A DNA stretch of 64,000 bases from Candidatus Saccharimonadota bacterium (GTDB lineage: Bacteria; Patescibacteriota; Saccharimonadia; Saccharimonadales; Saccharimonadaceae): positions 62,001 to 126,000 of the forward strand of contig JAECRG010000002.1 in the NCBI GenBank assembly GCA_015999875.1. The letters run 5' to 3'. This document shows, piece after piece, positions 17,440-26,033 of the stretch. The notes under the pieces are model-generated. The model saw only the letters and a program-made list of their open reading frames with translations, had not been told where the DNA came from and searched no databases. The position numbers were made by a program, and so were the translations under genes. The first letter of the stretch is position 1. Each line of letters opens with the position of its first letter.

Positions 17440-17875
17440 TTATCTACTGTTTAGGAGTTTTCGCAGCCAACCTTTCTTCGGTGCTAATGGCTTGATCAGG
17501 AATGTACTCACGAGACCCTGTGAATCGGGCCGACCGAATGACGCGTTATGCCACTTGCGCAGGTCTTCTCCGTGTCGCCATGTTTCAACGAGTTGCTGGA
17601 CAGCGCGACCGTACATTGCGCCGGAGAGATCGTGGGTGTCGGCAGTGTAGCTAGTTGAAACTGCCACCTCATCGATACTCCGTCCCTGGGCCATCTCATA
17701 TTGCATGAGCTTAGCCCAACGCTCCGCATACTCCACGGTCTCACGGCCATACTTACTAACTGAGTTGGCCTGTACGTACTCCTTCCAACGTGCAGAGTCC
17801 TTCAGGTCAATTTCTGGTAACTGCTCGAAATTTACCGCGTCGGTCATGATTACTCCTTGGCGTGTCTGCTTGTCA
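17342..17875. repeat. 13-bp inverted repeat flanking an orphan gene
   Basis: TGACAAGCAGACA at 17342-17354 is matched exactly in inverted orientation at 17863-17875. The pair brackets the minus-strand gene 17440-17847. One such coincidence in a window of this size would not be surprising, so mobility is not established. Confidence 0.35.
17440..17847 (-). CDS. Hypothetical protein, 135 aa
   Basis: Not recognised. It is a soluble helical protein with many charged and aromatic residues (KYGRETVEYAERWAKLMQYEM) and a basic C terminus, without signal or membrane segment. aaggagtaatc precedes the ATG. It stands alone on the minus strand, transcribed from a near-consensus extended promoter at 17922-17950 with a leader of about 60 nt, and is bracketed by a 13-bp inverted repeat. 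Strong promoter plus strong Shine-Dalgarno predicts high expression. Confidence 0.7.
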   Translation of the reverse strand: MTDAVNFEQLPEIDLKDSARWKEYVQANSVSKYGRETVEYAERWAKLMQYEMAQGRSIDEVAVSTSYTADTHDLSGAMYGRAVQQLVETWRHGEDLRKWHNASFGRPDSQGLVSTFLIKPLAPKKGWLRKLLNSR

Positions 17876-17921
17876 ACGGTCTCGTCAGTGGTGTTATATG
17901 AACCTCACGTCAGATAAGTAT

Positions 17922-17950
17922 ATTATAACATAATAGAGTACACATATCAA
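17922..17950 (-). promoter_or_regulatory. Strong minus-strand promoter of the 135-aa gene
   Basis: Minus strand: TTGATA (17950-17945), 17-bp spacer ending in TGT, then TATAAT (17927-17922). This is close to the full sigma-70 consensus, with an extended -10. Confidence 0.7.
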
Positions 17951-17979
17951 TATAACAGATGGCGCTAATAGCTGAAAAC

Positions 17980-17988
17980 TGCTATACT
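17980..17988 (+). promoter_or_regulatory. Extended -10 promoter of hpf
   Basis: TGC plus TATACT (17983-17988), sitting in the small dyad GCTAT-ACTA-ATAGC. A leader with aagaggaggg precedes ATG 18020. Confidence 0.6.
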
Positions 17989-18019
17989 AATAGCACAAGC
18001 ACCTAACAAGAGGAGGGAT

Positions 18020-18385
18020 ATGATCTCACCAATTGCAATAACCGGAATCAAATACGACGTGGACGAAAAGACCAAAAAGTATGTAGAACAGAAGGTAGGT
18101 AAACTCGAACGATTTCTTCCGAGACACGCCCGCAAAAGCGCCAGTGCTGAAGTGAAATTAACCCAGATTGATCAGAAAAATGGAAATAAGTACGAAGCAG
18201 AGATCTTGCTCTTCGTCCCAGATAAGGTTCTGGCTGCCAAGGACTCGACTGTAAATGTACTCGCGGCTGTTGACATCGTAGAAGCGAAGCTTCAGGCGCA
18301 GCTTGCTAAGTACAAAGAACAGCATAGTGAAGATCGTAGTGTGCTGAGCAAATTCAAACGTAGTTTTGCACGCGAATCGCAGTAA
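18020..18385 (+). CDS. hpf: Ribosome hibernation promoting factor, short form
   Basis: Stationary-phase factor that binds the 30S mRNA/tRNA channel and silences ribosomes. 121 aa with the HPF/RaiA fold: TGIKYDVDEKTKKYVEQKVGKLERF at the start and AKDSTVNVLAAVDIVEAKLQAQLAKYKEQH in the C-terminal helix. The extra dimerisation domain of long HPF is absent. agaggaggga lies just before the ATG. secA follows under its own promoter, the common hpf-secA order of Gram-positive bacteria. Confidence 0.93.
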   Translation: MISPIAITGIKYDVDEKTKKYVEQKVGKLERFLPRHARKSASAEVKLTQIDQKNGNKYEAEILLFVPDKVLAAKDSTVNVLAAVDIVEAKLQAQLAKYKEQHSEDRSVLSKFKRSFARESQ

Positions 18386-18414
18386 TTACTACGAAATACT
18401 CTTTAAATTTCAGC

Positions 18415-18442
18415 TAACTCCTCGTATAATGAGTAGGAGTTA
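18415..18442 (+). promoter_or_regulatory. Dyad-symmetric secA promoter
   Basis: TAACTCCT (18415-18422) and AGGAGTTA (18435-18442) form a perfect 8-bp inverted repeat whose 12-nt centre contains TATAAT (18425-18430). The arrangement suits an operator over the -10 box, or an RNA hairpin ending hpf transcripts. Confidence 0.5.
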
Positions 18443-18477
18443 ATGCTGGAATTTTCTGGAAGTGAGGGATTTCTTAT

Positions 18478-21108
18478 ATGGTAAATAGACAAAAAGTACT
18501 GACGAAAGTCTTTGGAGATCCGCAAAAGCGCCTAGTAAAGGTGCTTGAGAAGCGTGTCAAAGCAATCAATGATCTTGAAGATAAGTACAAAAAAATGAGT
18601 GACGCTGAGCTGGCAAAGCAGACAGAGGTGCTCAAGAAAAAATTACAAGCAAAGAAAAAGGCGTCGCTCGATGCAGTGCTACCTGATGCGTTTGCTATTG
18701 CGCGCGAAGCGAGCCAGCGTGTGCTCGGTATGCGTCACTTTGACGTGCAGCTTATCGGCGGTATTGTGCTCCATGATGGCGACGTGGCAGAGATGAAGAC
18801 TGGTGAAGGTAAAACTCTTGTCGCCACTGCGCCGGTATATCTGAATGCGCTCGAAGAAAAAGGTGTGCATGTCGTGACAGTAAACGACTATCTGGCTCAG
18901 CGTGACGCGAGCTGGATGGGCGAGCTGTATCATTTCCTCGGTCTGAGTACTGGTGTAATTATCAATGACGCGTCATTTATCTTTGACCCTGAGTATGATA
19001 ATGAAGCACACGAAGACGAAAAAATGCGCCGTCTGCGACCAGCAACTCGTAAAGAAGCCTATGCTGCGGATATTACGTACGGTACAAACAACGAGTTCGG
19101 TTTCGACTACTTGCGAGACAACATGGTTAACGACGAAGACTTGCTGCGTCAGCGCGAACTCAACTTTGCGATCGTGGACGAAGTTGACTCGATTTTGATC
19201 GATGAAGCGCGTACACCGCTCATTATCTCTGCACCTGCGGCAGAAAACCCAGAGCATTATCTGACGTTTTCTAAGATTGCCTCTAAGCTTCTGCCAGAAG
19301 ATTACATACTCGACGAAAAACGCAAAAGCGTTGCACTCAGTGATGAGGGCGTCGAGAAGGTGCAAAAGATGCTTGGCATCAAGAATCTATATCTGCCAGA
19401 AAATGTTCGCTCCGTATATCATATGGATCAAGCGCTTCGCGCACAGACGCTGTTTAAACGTGATAAAGATTACGTGGTGACACATGACGGCGAAGTAGTC
19501 ATTGTCGACGAACACACTGGTCGCCTGATGCAGGGTCGTCGTTATTCAGAGGGTCTTCACCAGGCTATCGAAGCCAAAGAGGCGGTGAGCGTGCAGACTG
19601 AAAGTATGACACTTGCGACTATTTCGTTCCAGAATTTCTTCCGTCTCTATAAGAAACTTGCTGGCATGACCGGTACGGCGTTTACTGAGCTCGAAGAATT
19701 CCATCAGATTTACAGTCTTGATGTAGTGCAAGTGCCATCCAACAGGCCGCTCGCACGTATCGACAAAGAAGATTTGATCTACAAGAGCGAAAAAGCCAAA
19801 CTTAAGGCTGTAGCCGATGCGATCAAAGAGTATCACAAGCAAGGTCGCCCTGTACTCGTGGGCTCTGGCTCTATCGTTAAAAACGAGATGATTGCAAAAT
19901 ATCTCGATAAAGAAGATATCAAGTACGAGCTGCTCAACGCAAAAAACAACGAGCGTGAGGCAGCTATCGTAGAGAAGGCTGGAGAGAAAGGTGCAATTAC
20001 ACTTGCGACCAATATCGCCGGACGCGGTACCGACATCAAGCTCGGTGAGGGCGTAATAGATCTTGGTGGACTTGTGGTGATTGGTAGCGAACGTCACGAA
20101 TCGCGTCGCATCGACAATCAGCTTCGTGGTCGTGGTGGTCGTCAGGGTGACCCTGGTGAGACACAATTCTACGTGTCGACTGAAGATGACCTGATGCGTA
20201 TTTTCCAAGGTGAGCGTATCGCAAGCCTGATGGATCGCCTCGGTGTCGATGATGATATGCCAATTCAGAACAAGACGGTTTCCAAGACACTTGAAGCGGC
20301 GCAGAAGCGTGTCGAAGGCTATAACTACGATACCCGTAAAAACGTCGTGCAATATGACAACGTTATCAATCGTCACCGCAAGGTGGTGTATAAGATTCGT
20401 CGTAAGATTCTCGAAGGCGACGACATCAAATATGAAATTGAGCGTCTGATCGGTGAAGCGGTACATCAGCTCACGATAGTACCTGCCAAAAATAACAAGC
20501 AATTTGTTGATGAATTTGAAGTAATCTTTCCAATTGGTGATGATAAAATCAAAGAAATTGGCGCTGAAAAGCGTGACAAAGTCCGTTTCACGATCGCAAA
20601 AGAACGTGTTGAGGAATTTTATGCCGAACGCGAAAAAGCTATTACACCTGAGCTTATGCGTAAGCTCGAGCGTCAGGTGTATATGGAGGTACTTGATCAG
20701 CTCTGGATGCAACATCTTGAGAACATGCAGCATTTGCGCGAAGGTATTCACTGGCGTGGCGTTGGCCAGCGCGATCCACTAGTGGAATACCGTGTAGAGT
20801 CGCAGAAACTGTTTGAAGGATTGCAGGCAACGCTACGTGAAGAAGTGCTCAAGATTCTGACCCATATTCGCCCAAGTGACGTGACGGTGCAGATTGAAGA
20901 AGACCATGAGACGGAGCTTACTAGGCTCGCTGAAGGCTCTGTAGAAAAGGGTGTCAACGAAGTCTCAAATGTCACACATCTCGGCGATGATGATTTCGAC
21001 GGAAGTGTACAAAAGGCTCAAACGGTTAGTGATGCAAATCGTGCTAAGAACGAAGCACGCAAAAAGAAAAAAGCTCAGCGCCAAAACCGTAAAAAGAATC
21101 GAAAATAG
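18478..21108 (+). CDS. secA: Preprotein translocase ATPase SecA
   Basis: Motor of the Sec pathway, 876 aa. NBD1 holds Walker A MKTGEGKTL (about residue 106) and the DEVDSILIDEARTPL DEAD-box region; the preprotein crosslinking domain follows; NBD2 contains ATNIAGRGTDIKL and GSERHESRRIDNQLRGRGGRQGDPG. The C terminus ends in a Lys/Arg-rich tail and lacks the Cys-rich zinc motif that binds SecB, consistent with absence of SecB. gtgagggat is the Shine-Dalgarno. A long antisense frame across this gene is a shadow. Confidence 0.97.
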   Translation: MVNRQKVLTKVFGDPQKRLVKVLEKRVKAINDLEDKYKKMSDAELAKQTEVLKKKLQAKKKASLDAVLPDAFAIAREASQRVLGMRHFDVQLIGGIVLHDGDVAEMKTGEGKTLVATAPVYLNALEEKGVHVVTVNDYLAQRDASWMGELYHFLGLSTGVIINDASFIFDPEYDNEAHEDEKMRRLRPATRKEAYAADITYGTNNEFGFDYLRDNMVNDEDLLRQRELNFAIVDEVDSILIDEARTPLIISAPAAENPEHYLTFSKIASKLLPEDYILDEKRKSVALSDEGVEKVQKMLGIKNLYLPENVRSVYHMDQALRAQTLFKRDKDYVVTHDGEVVIVDEHTGRLMQGRRYSEGLHQAIEAKEAVSVQTESMTLATISFQNFFRLYKKLAGMTGTAFTELEEFHQIYSLDVVQVPSNRPLARIDKEDLIYKSEKAKLKAVADAIKEYHKQGRPVLVGSGSIVKNEMIAKYLDKEDIKYELLNAKNNEREAAIVEKAGEKGAITLATNIAGRGTDIKLGEGVIDLGGLVVIGSERHESRRIDNQLRGRGGRQGDPGETQFYVSTEDDLMRIFQGERIASLMDRLGVDDDMPIQNKTVSKTLEAAQKRVEGYNYDTRKNVVQYDNVINRHRKVVYKIRRKILEGDDIKYEIERLIGEAVHQLTIVPAKNNKQFVDEFEVIFPIGDDKIKEIGAEKRDKVRFTIAKERVEEFYAEREKAITPELMRKLERQVYMEVLDQLWMQHLENMQHLREGIHWRGVGQRDPLVEYRVESQKLFEGLQATLREEVLKILTHIRPSDVTVQIEEDHETELTRLAEGSVEKGVNEVSNVTHLGDDDFDGSVQKAQTVSDANRAKNEARKKKKAQRQNRKKNRK

Positions 21109-21121
21109 TAGGTCAGGATAG

Positions 21122-22411
21122 ATGAAACATACAGTTGAAGAAGTCCGTCTCAAAAACGGGGCGCGAGGACTATTGATAGACGTGCCCGGTGCGACCGTAA
21201 TGAGCTTTGAATTTCAGTTTCGTGCGGGCAATCGCTATGTTAAACACAAAGACATTTACGAGACGGCGCACCTTATGGAGCACATGGCCTTTGGCGCAAA
21301 TTCTCAGTTCAAAACAGAGCATGAGTTTGAGGCAGAGTTCACTAAAAACGGAGCGTACCATAACGCATACACAAGCGATTTGTCGATGGTATATATGGCG
21401 GAATGTGCCGATTTCGAGTGGGAGCGAATCCTCAAGCTCCAGGAAGTTTCGATTTGTCAGCCGAAATTCAACGAAGAAGAGCTTGTAGCCGAAAAGGGTA
21501 ACGTACGCAGTGAGTTGACAGGCTATCTCAACAACCACATCCGTTTACTATGGCCGAAGGCACAGCAGCTATTGGGCGAGGATATCTTGACGTTTAACCA
21601 GCGTATCAAGACAATTCCGCATGTGACACTTCGTGATATCCGTGAACACCACAAACGCACCCACACAAGTGAGAATATGCGTTTTGTAATCGCAGGTCGT
21701 CTACAGGGTCGCAAGGCCGAGATTCGTAGGCAACTCGAAGATTGGCCACTTGCACAGGGCGAACATTTTGTTGTGCCACACGATGAGTTGCATTCGGCAA
21801 ATGCGAGTTTGATCCGTCGCAAAGAAGCGTCAAATATTACATTTGGCTGGTCAAACATTATTCCAAGGGTACTTGATGACACGGAGCTTGATGCTATGGC
21901 GTGCCTTAACCATCTACTTACAGGCACTATGCACTCGCGTATCTTTGGAACTGCCCGTAAAAAAGGTGTGTCATACAATATTTTTAGTGATGCGGCAGCT
22001 AGTTTTTATGAGAGTAGCTGGGATTTTGGTGGTCAGGTTAACCACGAGTCGGCGCAAGAGCTCTTTGTAATTATTCGTGACCAAATCAAGCAAGTGCTTG
22101 ACGGGGAAATCACTCAGGCAGAGATCGATGCAGCAAAGTCATATGCACTCGGGCGTCATCAGATGGGTGCGCAAACTGTTGCGCAGATTAGTAATTTTTA
22201 TACATCACGATATTTCGGAGACGGTGTTGTAAAAGATTATGAGAAAGTACCGGATTCGATCACAAACACATCACTTGAATGTATGATCGAAACTGCACGC
22301 GAATTTATCAATGCCGATACATGGGTGCTCGCAGCTGTTGGTAGTGGGGAAAAGGCCGAAATCAACGAGCTAAACAGCCTGCTAGAGGAACTTTATACGG
22401 TAAAGTCGTAG
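21122..22411 (+). CDS. M16 family zinc peptidase, first of a tandem pair
   Basis: 429 aa. The inverted zinc motif HxxEH is intact as His50, Glu53, His54, with acidic residues around 120-133 (EEELVAEKGNVRSEL) giving the third ligand. The two-lobed M16 fold is suggested by a C-terminal half resembling the inactive lobe. No signal peptide is evident, so it is probably cytoplasmic. It is followed 1 nt later by a paralogue, then murD. M16B enzymes often pair, one catalytic and one not, but both copies here retain HxxEH. Confidence 0.88.
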   Translation: MKHTVEEVRLKNGARGLLIDVPGATVMSFEFQFRAGNRYVKHKDIYETAHLMEHMAFGANSQFKTEHEFEAEFTKNGAYHNAYTSDLSMVYMAECADFEWERILKLQEVSICQPKFNEEELVAEKGNVRSELTGYLNNHIRLLWPKAQQLLGEDILTFNQRIKTIPHVTLRDIREHHKRTHTSENMRFVIAGRLQGRKAEIRRQLEDWPLAQGEHFVVPHDELHSANASLIRRKEASNITFGWSNIIPRVLDDTELDAMACLNHLLTGTMHSRIFGTARKKGVSYNIFSDAAASFYESSWDFGGQVNHESAQELFVIIRDQIKQVLDGEITQAEIDAAKSYALGRHQMGAQTVAQISNFYTSRYFGDGVVKDYEKVPDSITNTSLECMIETAREFINADTWVLAAVGSGEKAEINELNSLLEELYTVKS

Positions 22412-22412
22412 T

Positions 22413-23699
22413 ATGGCTCTTACGCATGCTGTCGAAGAAGTAACGCTACATAGTGGTGCTCGAGGTATTATTATCAAAATACCAGGTGTACATACTGTCT
22501 ATACTACTTACGCCTTTCGTGCAGGTGCACAGTATCTCTCAGACGAGCTATGCCAAGTGCCGCACATTATTGAACATATGGCGTTTACTAGCCCCGGCGC
22601 ATTTACGAGTCAAGAAGAGTTTAGCCGGGAGTTTACCAAGCACTCAGCTTCGGAGGATGCGATGACTGATGAGGCGCATGTCACATACGAGGCAACATGC
22701 TCGCTATCTGAATATGAACGCATTGTGGCGCTGATGGGAAAGGTGATAGCCGAGCCAACATTCACCCAAGAGCACTTCGATGTCGAGAAATCTACTGTGC
22801 TTGAAGAGCTGACGAGCAATTTAAATAATGACGGTAGAATATTTTGGCAAACAGCCAATAGGATGTCGGGCGGTGGTGGTCGCAAAGACCAGGAGAAAAT
22901 TGATTCGCTTGCTACGACAACTGTCGAAGATGTACGAAAATTTTATGCTGAATCACATGTGTCAGACAATCTTAGATTTGTAATTGCTGGCGACGTGCAA
23001 ACACAAGATGTGGTGCGACTGTTAGAAGCCTGGCCGCTCGAGAGGGGCGCGCGCCCGGGGCTTCGCCAAGACATGTTTGAGACCTTGAGAAAACCAGTAC
23101 TACTCGAACGTCCGCAATACGGCACTTTAGATTTTTCGCTGTCGTTGCTCACGCCTGGTTTGCTGAGCCACGAAGAAGATGTTGCATGGAATTTTGTAAA
23201 TCATTTGCTCTTTCGAACCTATCATTCACGGGTTTTTGGCCAGCTTCGGAGCAAGGGCGTCTGCTATGACATCGGCGCGTCATATGTGAACATGATGTAT
23301 AACTACCGAGAACTTGAAGTCTACGGCAGTGCTTCAAGCGAGCACATCGAAGAGACTATTGCCCATGTGGCAAAAGAGTTTACTTCACTTGCAAATGGTG
23401 GCCTTACAGAGGATGAGGTGGACGAAGTGCGCGCATATATCATGGGGTACCAGGAGCGACTCTTTGAAAGTCCGGGTGAAGTGGCTGGCTACTATGAAGG
23501 TCAGTATTTGCTCAACGAGACATATGTGCCAGATACAGTGATACTCGATATTATCAAAAAGATCACACGCGAAGCTATTGTTGAGTATGCTAATGAGTGG
23601 CTATACAAGAGTAAGTCTAGGTTTGGGCTCACGGGAAATGTTGACGCAGCACAAGCTGAACGCCTGCAGGATATAGTCAATAACATGATCGAAAGGTAA
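22413..23699 (+). CDS. M16 family zinc peptidase, second of a tandem pair
   Basis: 428 aa paralogue of the preceding gene, sharing the EEV.L..GARG start, the GxE/Q beta segment and HxxEH at His51, Glu54, His55. The third-ligand region FDVEKSTVLEEL is present. The stop lies 9 nt before murD, so the three genes form one unit downstream of secA. The pair probably forms a heterodimer that degrades peptides, possibly signal peptides; this is inference from family and context. Confidence 0.87.
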   Translation: MALTHAVEEVTLHSGARGIIIKIPGVHTVYTTYAFRAGAQYLSDELCQVPHIIEHMAFTSPGAFTSQEEFSREFTKHSASEDAMTDEAHVTYEATCSLSEYERIVALMGKVIAEPTFTQEHFDVEKSTVLEELTSNLNNDGRIFWQTANRMSGGGGRKDQEKIDSLATTTVEDVRKFYAESHVSDNLRFVIAGDVQTQDVVRLLEAWPLERGARPGLRQDMFETLRKPVLLERPQYGTLDFSLSLLTPGLLSHEEDVAWNFVNHLLFRTYHSRVFGQLRSKGVCYDIGASYVNMMYNYRELEVYGSASSEHIEETIAHVAKEFTSLANGGLTEDEVDEVRAYIMGYQERLFESPGEVAGYYEGQYLLNETYVPDTVILDIIKKITREAIVEYANEWLYKSKSRFGLTGNVDAAQAERLQDIVNNMIER

Positions 23700-23708
23700 A
23701 CTAGAGGC

Positions 23709-25022
23709 ATGAAGGTAGCAGTAGTTGGATATGGTATCGAGGGCGAACAAAACTATCGTTATTGGACTGCACGTGGTGACGAAGTAACTATCGTAGACGA
23801 GCGTGCAACACCAAGTAGGGAGCTACCTTTGGGCGCCACAACGATACTGGGGGACGGCGCGCTTGAGAAGCTTGGCGGATTCGACCTCGTGGTGCGTACA
23901 GCTGGGCTTGCACCAACCAAGCTCCACACTACAGCAAAGCTTTGGTCGGCAACTAATGAATTTTTTCGACAGTGTCCCGCGCCTATTATCGGGGTGACAG
24001 GAAGTAAGGGTAAAGGTACAACTTGCAGTCTCGTGACTAGTATCTTACGCGCGGCTGGGTATACGGTGCATTTGGTCGGTAACATCGGTATTCCTGCATT
24101 AGAGGTCTTGCCAGATATCGAAACTGATCACATTGTTGTCTACGAGCTCAGCAGTTTTCAGCTGTGGGATCTTGAGCGATCACCGCATCAGGCTGCAGTG
24201 CTCTATATCGAGCCAGATCATCTCGACGTGCATAAGGATTTTGCAGAATATATCGGCGCAAAATCAAACATCGTTAAATTTCAATCCCGCACCGATATCT
24301 GCGTGTACCATCCTTCGAATGAATGGAGTCTCGCAATTGCTCGCAATCAGCCAGATTTTACTACACATGCTGCAAAATATAATACTGAGCAAAATGGTAA
24401 CGACCGACTTGAAACCGTCTACGTGCATGACGGCATGTTTGTGACTACGCGTGGCCGAAAGATATGTCCAACAAACGTAGTGAAACTGCCCGGGATGTTT
24501 AATCTCGATAATGCCAGTGCGGCTATGAGTTTGTGTCTTTCCTACGAGGTGGACGACGGACAGTTTGCACAGGGTTTGGCGGATTTTACTGGCTTGCCAC
24601 ATAGGTTGAGATTTGTCGCTGTGAAGTCGGATGTGAAGTACTATGATGATAGTATCGCGACGACACCAGGTAGTGCAGTCGCGGCCGTTGGTGCTTTTGT
24701 TGAACCAAAGGTTTTGATTTTAGGCGGATCCTCAAAAGGCGCAGATTTTACCGGGCTGGCACACGCCTTGCAGGATGTGCACATGCGCAAAATATTGCTG
24801 ATTGGAAGTGAAGCTGGAGTGATTGCTGAGACTTTTGAACGTGAAGACGTAAAAGGATACGAAATTATTGATGGCACTATGCAGGATGTTGTAGCGCGCG
24901 CGCAGCAAGTTGCCGAGCCGGGTGATGTCGTGGTGCTGAGTCCTGCGTGCGCAAGCTTCGGCATGTTTCGAGATTATAAAGATCGCGGTGACCAGTTTAT
25001 TGATGCTGTCGCCGCGCTCTAA
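23709..25022 (+). CDS. murD: UDP-N-acetylmuramoylalanine--D-glutamate ligase
   Basis: Adds D-Glu to UDP-MurNAc-L-Ala. 437 aa with an N-terminal Rossmann-like UDP-binding domain (VVGYGIEGEQN), the ATP-binding loop GVTGSKGKGTT at residues 95-105, the central Mur-ligase domain and a C-terminal domain with LILGGSSKGADF and LSPACASFGMFRDYKDRG, which is MurD-like. It lies outside the dcw cluster at the right end of the window, so peptidoglycan genes are split between loci here. murE, murF, murC and mraY are not in this window. Confidence 0.93.
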   Translation: MKVAVVGYGIEGEQNYRYWTARGDEVTIVDERATPSRELPLGATTILGDGALEKLGGFDLVVRTAGLAPTKLHTTAKLWSATNEFFRQCPAPIIGVTGSKGKGTTCSLVTSILRAAGYTVHLVGNIGIPALEVLPDIETDHIVVYELSSFQLWDLERSPHQAAVLYIEPDHLDVHKDFAEYIGAKSNIVKFQSRTDICVYHPSNEWSLAIARNQPDFTTHAAKYNTEQNGNDRLETVYVHDGMFVTTRGRKICPTNVVKLPGMFNLDNASAAMSLCLSYEVDDGQFAQGLADFTGLPHRLRFVAVKSDVKYYDDSIATTPGSAVAAVGAFVEPKVLILGGSSKGADFTGLAHALQDVHMRKILLIGSEAGVIAETFEREDVKGYEIIDGTMQDVVARAQQVAEPGDVVVLSPACASFGMFRDYKDRGDQFIDAVAAL

Positions 25023-25023
25023 A

Positions 25024-25032
25024 TGTTATACT
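25024..25032 (+). promoter_or_regulatory. Extended -10 promoter of the M48 peptidase gene
   Basis: TGT plus TATACT (25027-25032); a leader with aaggaga precedes ATG 25058. Confidence 0.6.
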
Positions 25033-25057
25033 AACTATAGAAGAATAAGGAGATTAT

Positions 25058-26032
25058 ATGAACGAAGAAGTGACCCCCGCTGGCCCCGTGTCGCAGCCGC
25101 ATGTGCCACCTGAACACCCGGCGGTTTCACAAGCAAATCGTAGGAGCGACTACTGGGTACTTGCCGCGGGAGTGGTGACCTCTTTGCTGGCAACTGGCCT
25201 AGTTTTCTTTACGAGTATTGCATCGGTACTTAGCGGCTATGACGAGGACGTGTACTACGAAGATACGGCTGCTGATGCTGGATTTTTCGGTGATCTACTT
25301 AGTTTTGTGGTTATCGGGGGTATTGCACTCATCTTGATTCTGACGTTGGTTCGTATGATGCGTCAGCAAGTGCTAGGTAACGCTTTGCAGGTCGAATACA
25401 GTGACTATGCATGGCTGAGGGAGTGGAGTAATCAAGTCGCACAAGATCTTCATATGCCACGAGTTGAGATTATGGTCACGCAAGATCCTGTAATCAACGC
25501 ATATGCGTTTGGTTTTGCAACACCTTACACGATTGTACTCAATTCGGGATCAATCCGCTGGCTTACACAGGAACAGCTCAAAGCTGTAGTGGTGCATGAG
25601 ATGGCACATGTCAAATATCATCATACGCAAATCGGCACGTATCTGAATCTCTTGCGACTCATGCCGATCTTGGGTACGCTCAACGGATGGCTGCTAGATT
25701 TTTGGAGTCGTCGTGCCGAGCTTACCGCTGATCGATTGGCACTATGTTATTTGCGCGACAACGAACAAGTCAAAGAGTCGCTTATTGGTGTACATGTTGG
25801 GCCGGATGTCGCGAAATCATTTAACGATATTGCACGACAATGGCAGGTGTACATGACGAGCAGTTACTTCAATCGCTTCACACAGACATTTAGTAGCCAC
25901 CCTTTTCTAGTGCGTCGTCTGCAACATCTCGATGCCAAAACGGCAGAACTTTCCCCCATGTGGTCGCAGGCCGAGGTAGTCAAGAAGCCAGTTCGTACTC
26001 GCTCAACAACTAAGAAATCTTCAGACGAGTAG
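25058..26032 (+). CDS. M48 family metalloprotease, HtpX-like
   Basis: Membrane-bound zinc protease for quality control of membrane proteins, 324 aa. A polar N terminus is followed by two membrane helices (about residues 35-60 and 85-110) and the catalytic HEMAH motif at 180-184; the third ligand Glu lies in RAELTADRLAL near 222. Two hydrophobic segments typical of HtpX frame the active site. It heads an operon with prfB (1-nt gap) and a DUF3817 gene. The order M48-prfB is presumably fortuitous. Confidence 0.88.
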   Translation: MNEEVTPAGPVSQPHVPPEHPAVSQANRRSDYWVLAAGVVTSLLATGLVFFTSIASVLSGYDEDVYYEDTAADAGFFGDLLSFVVIGGIALILILTLVRMMRQQVLGNALQVEYSDYAWLREWSNQVAQDLHMPRVEIMVTQDPVINAYAFGFATPYTIVLNSGSIRWLTQEQLKAVVVHEMAHVKYHHTQIGTYLNLLRLMPILGTLNGWLLDFWSRRAELTADRLALCYLRDNEQVKESLIGVHVGPDVAKSFNDIARQWQVYMTSSYFNRFTQTFSSHPFLVRRLQHLDAKTAELSPMWSQAEVVKKPVRTRSTTKKSSDE

Positions 26033-26033
26033 T

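Noticed and set aside
19546-20751. 401-aa open frame antisense to secA
   Set aside because: It lies wholly opposite the highly conserved secA, has no RBS or promoter, and its translation has no recognisable features.
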